IMG/VR virus record: IMGVR_UViG_3300032242_000114
Coordinates: 1 to 29,123 of that record
Length of the DNA stretch: 29,123 bases
Reading direction: 5' to 3' (one strand)
Source of the DNA: a virus
In this document: piece after piece, positions 1 through 7,245 of the stretch
Position numbering within the stretch: the first letter of the stretch is position 1
How the letters are laid out: each line of letters begins with the position of its first letter
Made by a program: the position numbers and the translations under genes
The notes under the pieces: generated by a model
Database searches by the model: none
What the model was told of the DNA's origin: nothing
Seen by the model: the letters and a program-made list of their open reading frames with translations, nothing else

Positions 1-71
1 AATCCACCTTTGGCATACGGACGCGGGGCAGTAAAATTGAGGGAAACTGGACGGAGATTTTGTGCCATCAT
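1..71 (-). CDS. Start of a gene cut off by the window edge (KGG-motif N-terminus)
   Basis: This is the N-terminal part of a gene that continues beyond the left edge. The ATG at 71-69 overlaps the stop of the preceding 76-aa gene (ATGA overlap); a second ATG directly follows at 68-66. The visible peptide begins MMAQNLRPVSLNFTAPRPYA and continues into Lys-Gly-Gly, so the Ala-Lys-Gly-Gly motif seen in several other proteins of this window is present around residue 20. Its place after the gp10-like tail hub and a small conserved protein would suit an internal virion or ejection protein, but too little is visible to assign a function. Confidence 0.6.
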   Translation of the reverse strand, partial: MMAQNLRPVSLNFTAPRPYAKGG

Positions 72-298
72 GGTATCACCTGTAAAAATCTCTCAGCCCA
101 CTCGCGCCAGTCTACATATTGGTATGGGTTCGGAGCGACACTTTGCCACTGTTGATTAATAAGGATAACACCAACTGCCCAATTTTGCCAGTTCTCGGGG
201 CCTTCTAATTTACCAACATCGCCATATGTATTCAGGAATGGCGTCATCTTGTCGGTCCACTCCATGACTTCCATGTTTCTTGGGTCAATACCAATCAT
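68..298 (-). CDS. Small conserved phage protein downstream of gp10-like hub
   Basis: A 76-aa acidic protein rich in Trp with no signal peptide or membrane segment. It starts MIGIDPRNMEVMEWTDKM, followed by a central Trp-rich stretch and a C-terminal segment with DWREWAERF. The ATG at 298 overlaps the stop of the gp10-like gene in an ATGA arrangement, which supports translational coupling. Small proteins of this shape (start near DPRN.EV.EW, end near DWR.WAERF) are, from memory, common directly after gp10-like genes in environmental podoviruses. The function is unknown; a minor structural or assembly role is inferred from position only. Confidence 0.75.
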   Translation of the reverse strand: MIGIDPRNMEVMEWTDKMTPFLNTYGDVGKLEGPENWQNWAVGVILINQQWQSVAPNPYQYVDWREWAERFLQVIP

Positions 299-2115
299 GA
301 CTGGACTGCTCCCAACAACGTGCCATCGGCTGGCTCGACGTGTGCAAGGGAGAGGCCCATCTGGTAATCGCCACCCACCACATTGCTGCGGAATTTGAAA
401 CGCATTTCGCGGCGAATGGTTTTGAAGAACACCACTTGTTCAGGTGGAGATGTAATGCTTGGAACATCCGGGAACATCATCTCATCAGATGTGATCTCAG
501 CAGAACGCGCATTCGACCGGCCAGCCACGGAAACTGTCATCGGGCCAGATTGAACAAAGTCAGGCTCAATCAGGGTGATCCGAAGGCTTCTATTTTGGGA
601 CTGTTCTGCTGCTGCGACTGAAATGTCGCTTGTCTCAAAATAACTATCGATTGGGTTAACAAATGACCCATTCAGTTCATCGACACCATATTCATGCTGC
701 CAGAGACTATATCCCGTCAAAGATGCGACACTTACGGTAAAGTTAGTTCCCGTCCCACCAATCAGTGCAGATGAGACGGTAAGAACATCACCTACCGAAT
801 ACCCAGCCCCGCCCGAAACCAATGTGACGCTTGTAACCGAGTTTCCGGAGACGGTTACATTCAACGTAGCGCCGGAGCCGGAAATATTGGTCGTATTGAT
901 CGTTGAGACATTGTAATATGTGCCATTGGTATAGGACGATCCTCCGACAAGGGTACCAAGTGTAGCAACTACCTTGTCAGTGGTGACACCCATCATCAAT
1001 GGGTATTGGAAGACGCGAGCAAACTGACCATTACTACGCCCGCCATTAGGTAAAACAGTGTCGTACCAAGTTTGTTCACGAACATTATAAATGACAGCAC
1101 GGTCACACTCCGTCGAAGTTCCCGATGGATAGCACCACCAAATTTCACCAAAACGCGGAACCTTTGTGGCAAATACCTTTTGACGTTGAGAATAGTTCAA
1201 ATTGTCAAAAAAGTAATTGAGGTTCAGGTTATTGGGTACTTCTCTGACTACGCCATTGTAGGAAAGGAACCGGTCCAATCCGACCCAATAATAAATACCA
1301 TCATATTCAATAACGGATTGTGACGATAGGATCGACGACATATCGGAGATCGTATCGAAAGAGAACGTCGGGTTTGATCCAGCCCCCGTGCTACCGATGA
1401 ATGACATACGGATTACGCTGTCTAAGCTAAATAGAAGCGCGGAAGGTGAATTGGTTGATCCGCCTCTAGTGACAATACCGGCCACGATCTTTTGGGCTGT
1501 GACATATGCTGCGCCGCCGCCAGATACAGTAGTCCAATTGGTAGGATCGCCGGGAGCAGACCAAGCCACGAATCCATTGTTTCCATATGCCACGAGATAT
1601 GGAGCAAGCGCCATGATGCCACCAGATACTGATGGGGATGTCCCACCAAGCGGGGCAAGTGCAGTATTTACTGAAATGTCGCCGCCATAAATTTGAAAAT
1701 TGGCTGAGCTGGCAATATCATTTAAATTCGTCGCAGCATGAGCAATCAGAGCTGTCCCGGCGGTAGCTGTATCGAAGATAGCATCAAGGCTCCACATGCT
1801 ATTCGCATTTGGAACATAGGCCGCTGGCGTCCGGTCGAATACAGCAGAACCAATTCCACTTGGATCGACGGTTATTGACTGCAAAAGATTTGAGCTTCCT
1901 GATGTCGTATACAGAAGGCCATTGAGTGGGTAGGTATACATCCCCCTAGAAAGACCACTGAAACCATTGGTAATATGGCGGTATCCCCACATTTTACGTG
2001 GAAGACCGCGCTGGAACCGCACCCATTGCCCATCAACATAAAAATCTCCCTCAAACACGGTTCCATCGCGCTTGATGCCCGGTTTTGATTGAATATGAAG
2101 AGGTTTAGGCGCCAT
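295..2115 (-). CDS. P22 gp10-like tail hub / packaged-DNA stabilisation protein with inserted domain
   Basis: A 606-aa protein that looks like the P22 gp10 family, a beta-propeller-like hub that closes the portal vertex and carries the tail fibres. Supporting features are the N-terminal DGTVFEGDFYVDGQWVRFQR segment near residues 18-36, the repeated blade-like motifs (APYLVAYGNNGFVAWSAPGD near 171-190, IYYWVGLDRFLSYNG near 274-288, IWWCYP near 325-330), and the C-terminal sequence around LWQHEYGVDE. Residues about 387-468 are a Gly/Ser/Thr-rich module (GGAGYSVGDVLTV core) that interrupts the hub between YPLMMGV and YSLWQHEYG. A related module sits at the end of the preceding 511-aa protein. 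The ATG at 2115 forms a TAATG stop-start junction with that gene. Family assignment is from motif recognition; the inserted domain's function is unknown. Confidence 0.8.
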   Translation of the reverse strand: MAPKPLHIQSKPGIKRDGTVFEGDFYVDGQWVRFQRGLPRKMWGYRHITNGFSGLSRGMYTYPLNGLLYTTSGSSNLLQSITVDPSGIGSAVFDRTPAAYVPNANSMWSLDAIFDTATAGTALIAHAATNLNDIASSANFQIYGGDISVNTALAPLGGTSPSVSGGIMALAPYLVAYGNNGFVAWSAPGDPTNWTTVSGGGAAYVTAQKIVAGIVTRGGSTNSPSALLFSLDSVIRMSFIGSTGAGSNPTFSFDTISDMSSILSSQSVIEYDGIYYWVGLDRFLSYNGVVREVPNNLNLNYFFDNLNYSQRQKVFATKVPRFGEIWWCYPSGTSTECDRAVIYNVREQTWYDTVLPNGGRSNGQFARVFQYPLMMGVTTDKVVATLGTLVGGSSYTNGTYYNVSTINTTNISGSGATLNVTVSGNSVTSVTLVSGGAGYSVGDVLTVSSALIGGTGTNFTVSVASLTGYSLWQHEYGVDELNGSFVNPIDSYFETSDISVAAAEQSQNRSLRITLIEPDFVQSGPMTVSVAGRSNARSAEITSDEMMFPDVPSITSPPEQVVFFKTIRREMRFKFRSNVVGGDYQMGLSLAHVEPADGTLLGAVQS

Positions 2116-3650
2116 TAACCAAGCCCTACCGCAAAAGCTATAGCATGATTATCAGACTGGCTCGTTGAGTATACTTCAAGAGTGGCCCGGGCAGCAGCTG
2201 CTGTGATCGTCCCGACTTGGACACTAAAGCCAAGACCAGTGCCGCCAAGATAGGTATTGTTAACGGTTAGTGTATCACCAACACTGTAACCAATACCCGG
2301 ATTATTGAGTGCAATTACCGTAATAGAACCGCCAAACACTAACATATCGGCAGTCGCGCCGACGCCAGAGCCACCAACAAGCGGGATATTAAAGTAATTG
2401 CTGCTTGCGTACCCACTGCCGCCGATCAAATTGGTAAATGTGGCAATAGATGCTGGTGTCGTAAATAATGCCTGTCCAATAGCCGTGCCACCAAGATTGG
2501 TCAAAGCTTGGGTCTGAGTTACTGATTGGAAGACAGAAATACCTGTTGAGCCGCCACCAAGGTTAATAAGTGCTGCACCGGCTGTTGTCGCGCTTGTTCC
2601 GCCATTTGCAATCGAGATCGGCGTTGAGATACCAGCCGTTGCCGCGTTAACGACATTTGTACCATCACAATAAAGAATGGCGCGTGAATTTTGAGGGACA
2701 GCATAACCTGTTCCGGCTGCCGTCTTAACCGTCAGCGAGTACGATCCAGTTGTCGAATTGTCTACCCAGTATTGCTGGACGGTCGGAGGAACGATGACAA
2801 CTCGGTTGCCCGTCAAAGTACCCGTGAAACGATAGGCAATCTTATTTTGCTCAGCCGTAGATAAGGTATAATTGCCTGTTCCAGCCACTGCAATCGAGGT
2901 GTAGTTGAAAGCAAAGTTTACATTCTGGCCATAGCCAATGGTGTAGTACCCGGTGCCATCGCAAACGATGAAGCATGAGTTTGTTGGCGCAATATCTTTG
3001 GTTGCACCGCCATCAATGAAATCACTTCCAGCTGGATCGATGGTCAGTGTTCCAGTGCCTTGGTTCCTGACGCTGATAAACCAATCATTGCCTACAGATG
3101 CTGCGAGCGGCAAGGCTAAGGTTCCAACGCCACCAGTCCAAACAAGGAGCTGCGAGCGATCCGTGCTGCCAGCCGTGTAATTGCTATTGAATGATGTAAC
3201 TGACTGAGATTGGTTCAGCGTCGTGGCAATTGCCTTTATGCCGTATCCAGCAAGAGAGCCAGCTGTCGCAGATGAAACTCCAGCGCCATATTGAAGGACT
3301 TGCCAGACACCGTTCGCAGTCGTGTTATCCGTGACATACACTTGCCAGAGAAGCCCAGAGGCAACCGACATAATGGTATTACCGCCAGCATCGCGGACAG
3401 TGAAGGCTACGGTTCCCACGTTATTGAATAGGATCGTCTGGCCCTGTGATGCCAACGCTGCGGATGGCAAGAAGACACTGCGCCCACCAGAAGTGCAGTT
3501 CACATCAATAATGCTGGCAGCAATATTTGTGGACGGAACAGTCTCCAGCGGCCACTGGAGAACGACATCTTGAGTGTTTAAGTCAACAGCAAAATACGAT
3601 ACCTGACTTGGGTAAACCGTTGAGCCGCCAAATACTTCTGTATAACTCAT
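2115..3650 (-). CDS. Beta-rich virion structural protein, C-terminal module shared with the gp10-like protein
   Basis: A 511-aa Thr/Ser/Gly-rich protein with no charged helical regions, typical of a virion surface or fibre-like protein. I choose the ATG at 3650 (MSYTEVFGGSTVYPSQ) because a GAGG ribosome-binding site lies six bases upstream and it lies just past the stop of the previous gene; the longer reading from 3683 would need a TTG and overlap that gene. Residues in the first half contain repeated beta motifs such as NDWFISVRNQGTGTLTIDPAG. The C-terminal roughly 80 residues before the last 26 (about 2190-2430) carry the GGSGY...GIGYSVGDTLTV module also inserted in the downstream gp10-like hub. 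Position suggests a tail or fibre attachment component; exact role unknown. Confidence 0.7.
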   Translation of the reverse strand: MSYTEVFGGSTVYPSQVSYFAVDLNTQDVVLQWPLETVPSTNIAASIIDVNCTSGGRSVFLPSAALASQGQTILFNNVGTVAFTVRDAGGNTIMSVASGLLWQVYVTDNTTANGVWQVLQYGAGVSSATAGSLAGYGIKAIATTLNQSQSVTSFNSNYTAGSTDRSQLLVWTGGVGTLALPLAASVGNDWFISVRNQGTGTLTIDPAGSDFIDGGATKDIAPTNSCFIVCDGTGYYTIGYGQNVNFAFNYTSIAVAGTGNYTLSTAEQNKIAYRFTGTLTGNRVVIVPPTVQQYWVDNSTTGSYSLTVKTAAGTGYAVPQNSRAILYCDGTNVVNAATAGISTPISIANGGTSATTAGAALINLGGGSTGISVFQSVTQTQALTNLGGTAIGQALFTTPASIATFTNLIGGSGYASSNYFNIPLVGGSGVGATADMLVFGGSITVIALNNPGIGYSVGDTLTVNNTYLGGTGLGFSVQVGTITAAAARATLEVYSTSQSDNHAIAFAVGLG

Positions 3651-3651
3651 A

Positions 3652-4314
3652 TTAAGCCTCGGCTCTGGTTGTGCTGCGGTCAACGATGCGCTTCAGGTCT
3701 TCCTGATTGATTGCATTTACAGCTTCTGAATAGAACTGTTTCCAAACAGGAATACGTTCGTCATTCTTCAAGAATGGAGTAGCTTCCAATAGCGCACCAT
3801 AAAGGATCAATTGCGGAGCGTATTCTGTAATCCAATTGGTTTGGTTCGAATCGCTCAAGAGCGCAGGAAGCTCGTAATACAAAATCTCGATTGGATAATT
3901 CTGATCCGGTGTCGGGCAGATAATCCAATTGTTGTAATTGTAATCAGCGTAAAATTTGGGCTGGTCCGTCTGTGATTCGTCAGGCCAATAATTCCGAACA
4001 TACTCATAACTGCGCGGAAAGATTGGTGTGCGGACGGTATTGTTTGAACCAGCGCCAAAGTTGAGTGAGATCGTGGTTCTCCACCGATCAGGCTTTGGGT
4101 ATACCGATACGCCAGTCTCCAGCGTTGTCGTCACTGCAACGATGAAGCCCTCGATCTTGAGATCGGCAATAATGCGGCGCTCAGCGAGAGTAATGAGGCG
4201 AGGTATCTGCTGATAGACGATTGGGTCAACCGCAGCCGAAGCACCGCGCTCCAGATAATTCTGGATGTCGGTTTGCAGCTCGTTGAAAGTCATACCAGTT
4301 TGTGAGGTCGCCAT
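3652..4314 (-). CDS. Head-tail adaptor-like protein
   Basis: A 220-aa protein starting MATSQTGMTFNELQTDIQNY. The pattern of an N-terminal helix, IPRLITLAERRIIADLKIEG near residues 37-56, a central beta region with YP.PDRWRTT, and a helical C-terminus with YGALLEATPFLKNDERI and a WKQFYSEAVNAIN helix is what I know from phage adaptor proteins that form a ring under the portal (gp6/gp4-type fold). It lies between the lysozyme gene and the 511-aa structural protein. The ATG at 4314 is four bases past the lysozyme stop. A separate gp4-like protein occurs at 13939-14994, so the phage may use two adaptor rings. The family call is moderately sure; assembly role is inferred. Confidence 0.65.
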   Translation of the reverse strand: MATSQTGMTFNELQTDIQNYLERGASAAVDPIVYQQIPRLITLAERRIIADLKIEGFIVAVTTTLETGVSVYPKPDRWRTTISLNFGAGSNNTVRTPIFPRSYEYVRNYWPDESQTDQPKFYADYNYNNWIICPTPDQNYPIEILYYELPALLSDSNQTNWITEYAPQLILYGALLEATPFLKNDERIPVWKQFYSEAVNAINQEDLKRIVDRSTTRAEA

Positions 4315-4318
4315 TTAC

Positions 4319-4855
4319 CTATCCGGTCATGCTGATTGCGGTCTTTTCAACCGATGCAACTCGGTTCCCCCATGTTGTACCATATCTATTCCAATCTGGC
4401 AGCCCCTGCAAAAAGGTAAGCCGATAATTGCAGAGCTTCCGAATCAGATCGCGGTCATCGGCGGCTTTGATAGCGCCAATCGTTTGAGCGCCCATGACAC
4501 CATCCGCTGTGACATCAAGGTTCATCTGCAAGAACCGTATGGCACGGCCAACACCAGAATTGACCGCCAAGTCGTACAGAGCATAATCCAAGCCCTCTGG
4601 AAGCTCGCTACACCGGCATGAGGCCCAGAAATTCTTGCGGTACAGCGGCTCAATATCGGCCGGAGTTAACGCTTTCATCTCATCGTGGGTTACTTGCTTA
4701 CCAACCCATGCTTCCCAAGTGGCTTGGGTTACGCCCATATTGGTACTTCCGGGGCGACCATCGGGGAGACGGTTGCCCTTGTCATGCTGATCGTCCTGAA
4801 AACCGCCTTCAGTTTTCAGGACGAGATTAAAGCATTGTTCGAAATTGTCGCTCAT
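4319..4855 (-). CDS. Endolysin: GH108 muramidase with C-terminal peptidoglycan-binding region
   Basis: A 178-aa cytoplasmic lysozyme expected to cut the glycan strands of peptidoglycan at lysis. The N-terminal glycoside hydrolase 108 domain shows the catalytic Glu16 in LVLKTEGGFQDD and the characteristic GSTNMGVT at 36-43 (G.T..GVT). The second half has YALYDLAVNSGVGRAIRFLQ at 91-110 and a TADGVMGAQT segment at 116-125, matching the peptidoglycan-binding half usually fused to GH108 enzymes. The length is usual for the family. No signal peptide is seen, so export depends on a holin. The ATG overlaps the stop of the 3TM holin gene (ATGA), which places it in a lysis operon. Confidence 0.92.
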   Translation of the reverse strand: MSDNFEQCFNLVLKTEGGFQDDQHDKGNRLPDGRPGSTNMGVTQATWEAWVGKQVTHDEMKALTPADIEPLYRKNFWASCRCSELPEGLDYALYDLAVNSGVGRAIRFLQMNLDVTADGVMGAQTIGAIKAADDRDLIRKLCNYRLTFLQGLPDWNRYGTTWGNRVASVEKTAISMTG

Positions 4856-5373
4856 TGCATTGGTGTCGATTTGTAAATCATTTCGTCTTTCCGTTGTGAC
4901 CCGGAGGAAGAGCCAAAAAAGAAAGACAAAACAAGAATCACACCATCACGAAGCGTCGTCAGAAGCTCCGAAACTGATGGATCGTTTACAGTGGACCAGC
5001 CAGCCATTTTCAGGCCAGTAATGGTAGCAAAGCCACCAACAATCAGGACAGCCAAAACACGGGGAATCCAGTCCCGTGTTTCAGTTTGCATACGCCGAGC
5101 ACTATCACGATCTTGCTCAGCGATTTGCTCTAAATTGATATCCAGCTGCTTCATCTGGACCTTAAAGTCGTCATCAACCTTCTTGAGCGAAGATAATTGC
5201 TCAGGGGTTGCCCCTAGAAGGGCAGCCTGAATATCATCAGCGGACCCATCTTGATGACCAAAAAGTGCAGAAGAAATAGCACGGGTAGCCATCCCAGCCA
5301 GAGGGCCGCCAAGAGCAGTAGCAATAGTTGGCGCGACGGCTTCAATTAATCCTCCAAGCTTTCCGAAGTCCAT
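4852..5373 (-). CDS. Holin of the three-transmembrane type
   Basis: A 173-aa membrane protein that fits the 3TM holin family first linked to gene-transfer-agent release. It has an N-terminal hydrophobic or amphipathic stretch (about residues 11-38), a charged central coiled-coil-like region (60-95) with DRDSARRMQTETRDWIPR, a clear membrane segment at about 103-121 (VLAVLIVGGFATITGL), and a second at about 143-154 (DGVILVLSFFFGSSSGS). The RDWIPR...G motif followed by the terminal FFFGSS.GS..K segment is the family signature. It overlaps the lysozyme gene by four bases and probably forms the membrane lesion that lets the endolysin out. Confidence 0.85.
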   Translation of the reverse strand: MDFGKLGGLIEAVAPTIATALGGPLAGMATRAISSALFGHQDGSADDIQAALLGATPEQLSSLKKVDDDFKVQMKQLDINLEQIAEQDRDSARRMQTETRDWIPRVLAVLIVGGFATITGLKMAGWSTVNDPSVSELLTTLRDGVILVLSFFFGSSSGSQRKDEMIYKSTPMQ

Positions 5374-5564
5374 TACTCATGGCCTTCTTCTGCATGAGAT
5401 GTAGAAACAGCTGCTGCCTGAAGCTGGGCCATCGCCTCCGATTCAACGCGCTTGATCAATACCATTGAAGCGCGAGCTGGCTTATCGAGCAGGGCGTCAA
5501 GGATAAGGTTAACTTCCTCGACCGAGAAGGTATAAGTTACGGTAGGCTGCATTTTACTCTCCAT
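5373..5564 (-). CDS. Small lysis-cassette protein of unknown function
   Basis: A 63-aa soluble protein, start chosen at the ATG at 5564 (MESKMQPTVTYTF). That ATG shares one base with the stop codon of the preceding coiled-coil membrane gene (TAATG), which strongly suggests reinitiation; the longer open frame upstream is an out-of-frame shadow of that gene. An alternative start is the Met five codons in (MQPTVTYTF). The middle, SVEEVNLILDALLDKPARAS, is helical and followed by a VLIKRVESEAMAQLQ helix. Short proteins with this layout are common among phages near structural and lysis genes. No catalytic motif is visible. Function unknown. Confidence 0.7.
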   Translation of the reverse strand: MESKMQPTVTYTFSVEEVNLILDALLDKPARASMVLIKRVESEAMAQLQAAAVSTSHAEEGHE

Positions 5565-5791
5565 TATTTGAAAAAGCTTTTGATATTGGACCAAAAGCCG
5601 ACGACTCCCATCAACGCACTCCCAATGGCGACGCCAATTCCTCCGACGGCAACCATTGCTTTCCAAGAGCCTTCTGCGTTGTGAAGGATTCTTAGCATTT
5701 CTTTTTGATCAAGTCTAATCTGTGAAACGTCAGCTTCGAGCCGATCAACTCGCGCCATCAAACCACCGATTGCTAAGCTTTCATCATCCAT
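5564..5791 (-). CDS. XhlA-like coiled-coil membrane protein (holin accessory)
   Basis: A 75-aa protein. I place the start at the ATG at 5791, which has a GAGTGAG ribosome-binding site seven bases upstream; the longer open frame upstream is a shadow of the neighbouring gene. Residues 11-36 form a heptad-patterned coiled coil (LMARVDRLEADVSQIRLDQK), then AEGSWKA, then a membrane segment at about 46-66 (MVAVGGIGVAIGSALMGVVG) and a basic tail NIKSFFK. Coiled coil, short loop and one C-terminal membrane span are the plan of haemolysin XhlA-type phage lysis proteins. It may partner or regulate the downstream 3TM holin. Assignment is by architecture, not a specific signature. Confidence 0.7.
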   Translation of the reverse strand: MDDESLAIGGLMARVDRLEADVSQIRLDQKEMLRILHNAEGSWKAMVAVGGIGVAIGSALMGVVGFWSNIKSFFK

Positions 5792-5819
5792 GATTATGCT
5801 CACTCTTAACTGTGGGCCA

Positions 5820-6149
5820 TCATGCGCTCCAAGGCGGTGGTAGATTAACGCTTGTTGGCGAAATTTGCTGTTGAATCTGAGCGGCAATATTAGCTTCCAG
5901 AGCAGCAACTTGTTCCGCACCAAGAGTGGTCGTCGTCCAACCTTGAACCTGAGCTTCGGTAAGCTGAGCATACGGCGTGTAAGGCGAACCAGCCACATAG
6001 GTCAGGCCAACCGTGCCATAAACAGAACCAGTGTATGTGCCGTCAGTTCCAGTTAGAACCCAATGCACTGTGTACACGACATCCGTTTGGCTTTCATAAG
6101 TAGGGTATGCGGTGAGGGTCGGGAACGACCATGTGTAGGTGATAGCCAT
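5820..6149 (-). CDS. Conserved small protein at the end of the tail-fibre block
   Basis: A 109-aa protein beginning MAITYTWSFPTLTAYPTYES. It has a beta-rich first half with VVYTVHWVLTGTDG and SVYGTVGL, and a helical second half with LTEAQVQGWTTTTLGAEQVA followed by ALEANIAAQIQQQ and a Pro-rich end. From memory this layout (a 'VHW...G.YS...YG' beta part and an 'L....V..WV...LG' helical part) is very common in environmental phages beside tail-fibre genes, with no established function. It lies 12 bases after the S74 fibre gene. It could be a fibre cap or an assembly chaperone; that is inference from context. Confidence 0.7.
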   Translation of the reverse strand: MAITYTWSFPTLTAYPTYESQTDVVYTVHWVLTGTDGTYTGSVYGTVGLTYVAGSPYTPYAQLTEAQVQGWTTTTLGAEQVAALEANIAAQIQQQISPTSVNLPPPWSA

Positions 6150-6161
6150 GTGTATTGGTCC

Positions 6162-7235
6162 TTAAGGGTGGGTGGCTTTATATGCTTCGAACTTGGCGTC
6201 AAGCTCTTGGATGGCTGCGACGAGAAGTGGGATAACTTCTGAATAGCGAACGCTTAGATTGCCATTAGAATCTGTGTCTATTACTTCTGGCAACACTTTT
6301 TGAAGGTCTTGAGCGATCAATCCAACTTGCGGTTTATTGGTATCATCTGATTTCCAAGTAAATTCAGCCGCCCGTAGGGTGGTAAGTTTTTTCAATCCTT
6401 CTTGAATAGTGCCAGTGATATTTTTAAGATTTTCGTCAGAAGTTCCAGACCAAGAAGTAGCTTGTGCAGGTAAATAAACACCCGCGAAATTTGAACCGTT
6501 TTGAACAAGAAAAGAACCCGTCCCTGATTGCGGACCAAAAGACCAATAAGATGTTCCATATCCAGAACCAAATTGGGCTGAATTATAGGGAGAAGTTGTT
6601 GTCGCGTATAAAAATCTGCCGGAGGAGTCGATACGCATGGCTTCGGAAGAACCGGAATTTATTGAAAACTGTAATGTGTTTCCGGTTGTTACATATATTT
6701 GTGGGCCACCGTTATTGAACTGAAGAACGGGATTTCCAGCGGAAAACCTAATATTTCCAGAAACGTCTAACTTAGCACCCGGCGAACTCGTCCCAATACC
6801 TACGTTGCCGGAGGAGTCGATACGCATACGTTCAGAGCCGTTTGCAGAAAGCAATATTCCGCCAGCAGCTCTATTATTTATTCCTGCGTTATTTGAGTTG
6901 TCTTGGTATAGATCAAAGGATGTTGATAAGTAAGAATTTCCATTTCCTGCTAACCAAAGCCAAGACGTATTACCCGATGAAGATTTAATACCTACGGTAC
7001 TAGCGCCAGCACTGTTGTTAATTTCTAATTTAGCGCCCGGAGAAATGCTCCCAATACCCACATTCTGCGAAGCATCTATATACACAGCATTAACACCCGC
7101 CGTGGATAACCCAAGCGTCGTGCTGGATGGGAAATACAAGCCCGTGTTGGATGACGTGGTATTGCTCTCAGAGGGGGCTGCTGCTGAGCCAAGGACGTTC
7201 TGAATGCCCGTGGAGCCGTTTAGGGTGATAGCCAT
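6162..7235 (-). CDS. Tail fibre/spike protein with C-terminal S74 self-cleaving intramolecular chaperone
   Basis: A 357-aa fibre protein. The first 260 residues are Ser/Gly/Asn-rich with collagen-like fibre repeats (SSGNVGIGTSSPGAKLDVSG near 141-160 and a diverged copy QNVGIGSISPGAKLEI near 57-72). Residues from about 263 to the end are a peptidase S74 intramolecular chaperone: SDENLKNI carries the Ser266/Lys271 pair (five apart, as in the K1F endosialidase chaperone), followed by AAEFTWK, QVGLIAQDLQKVLPEVI and a terminal coiled-coil VIPLLVAAIQELDAKFEAYK. In this family the domain drives trimer folding and then cuts itself off at the Ser. The mature fibre would therefore be about 265 residues. 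It shares repeat segments with the upstream 279-aa fibre gene. Confidence 0.85.
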   Translation of the reverse strand: MAITLNGSTGIQNVLGSAAAPSESNTTSSNTGLYFPSSTTLGLSTAGVNAVYIDASQNVGIGSISPGAKLEINNSAGASTVGIKSSSGNTSWLWLAGNGNSYLSTSFDLYQDNSNNAGINNRAAGGILLSANGSERMRIDSSGNVGIGTSSPGAKLDVSGNIRFSAGNPVLQFNNGGPQIYVTTGNTLQFSINSGSSEAMRIDSSGRFLYATTTSPYNSAQFGSGYGTSYWSFGPQSGTGSFLVQNGSNFAGVYLPAQATSWSGTSDENLKNITGTIQEGLKKLTTLRAAEFTWKSDDTNKPQVGLIAQDLQKVLPEVIDTDSNGNLSVRYSEVIPLLVAAIQELDAKFEAYKATHP

Positions 7236-7245
7236 GTTGATTCCC

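Noticed and set aside
391-400. KGG pair in the portal (its residues 391-400) as further support for the motif family; start and end here are residue numbers, the DNA lies near 23943-23972
   Set aside because: The segment lies in the folded portal core and may be kept for channel structure, so I did not count it in the motif set.
1072-1690. Plus-strand open frames inside the gp10-like gene
   Set aside because: They are shadows of a clear minus-strand coding region, show low-complexity or random composition, and have no matching ribosome-binding sites.
3651-3683. TTG start at 3683 for the 511-aa protein
   Set aside because: It would overlap the previous gene and has no visible ribosome-binding site, while the ATG at 3650 has GAGG six bases before it.
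5564-5998. 144-aa form of the XhlA-like protein
   Set aside because: The extra N-terminal 69 residues overlap the neighbouring gene in another frame and are strongly basic shadow sequence; the ATG at 5791 has a good ribosome-binding site.
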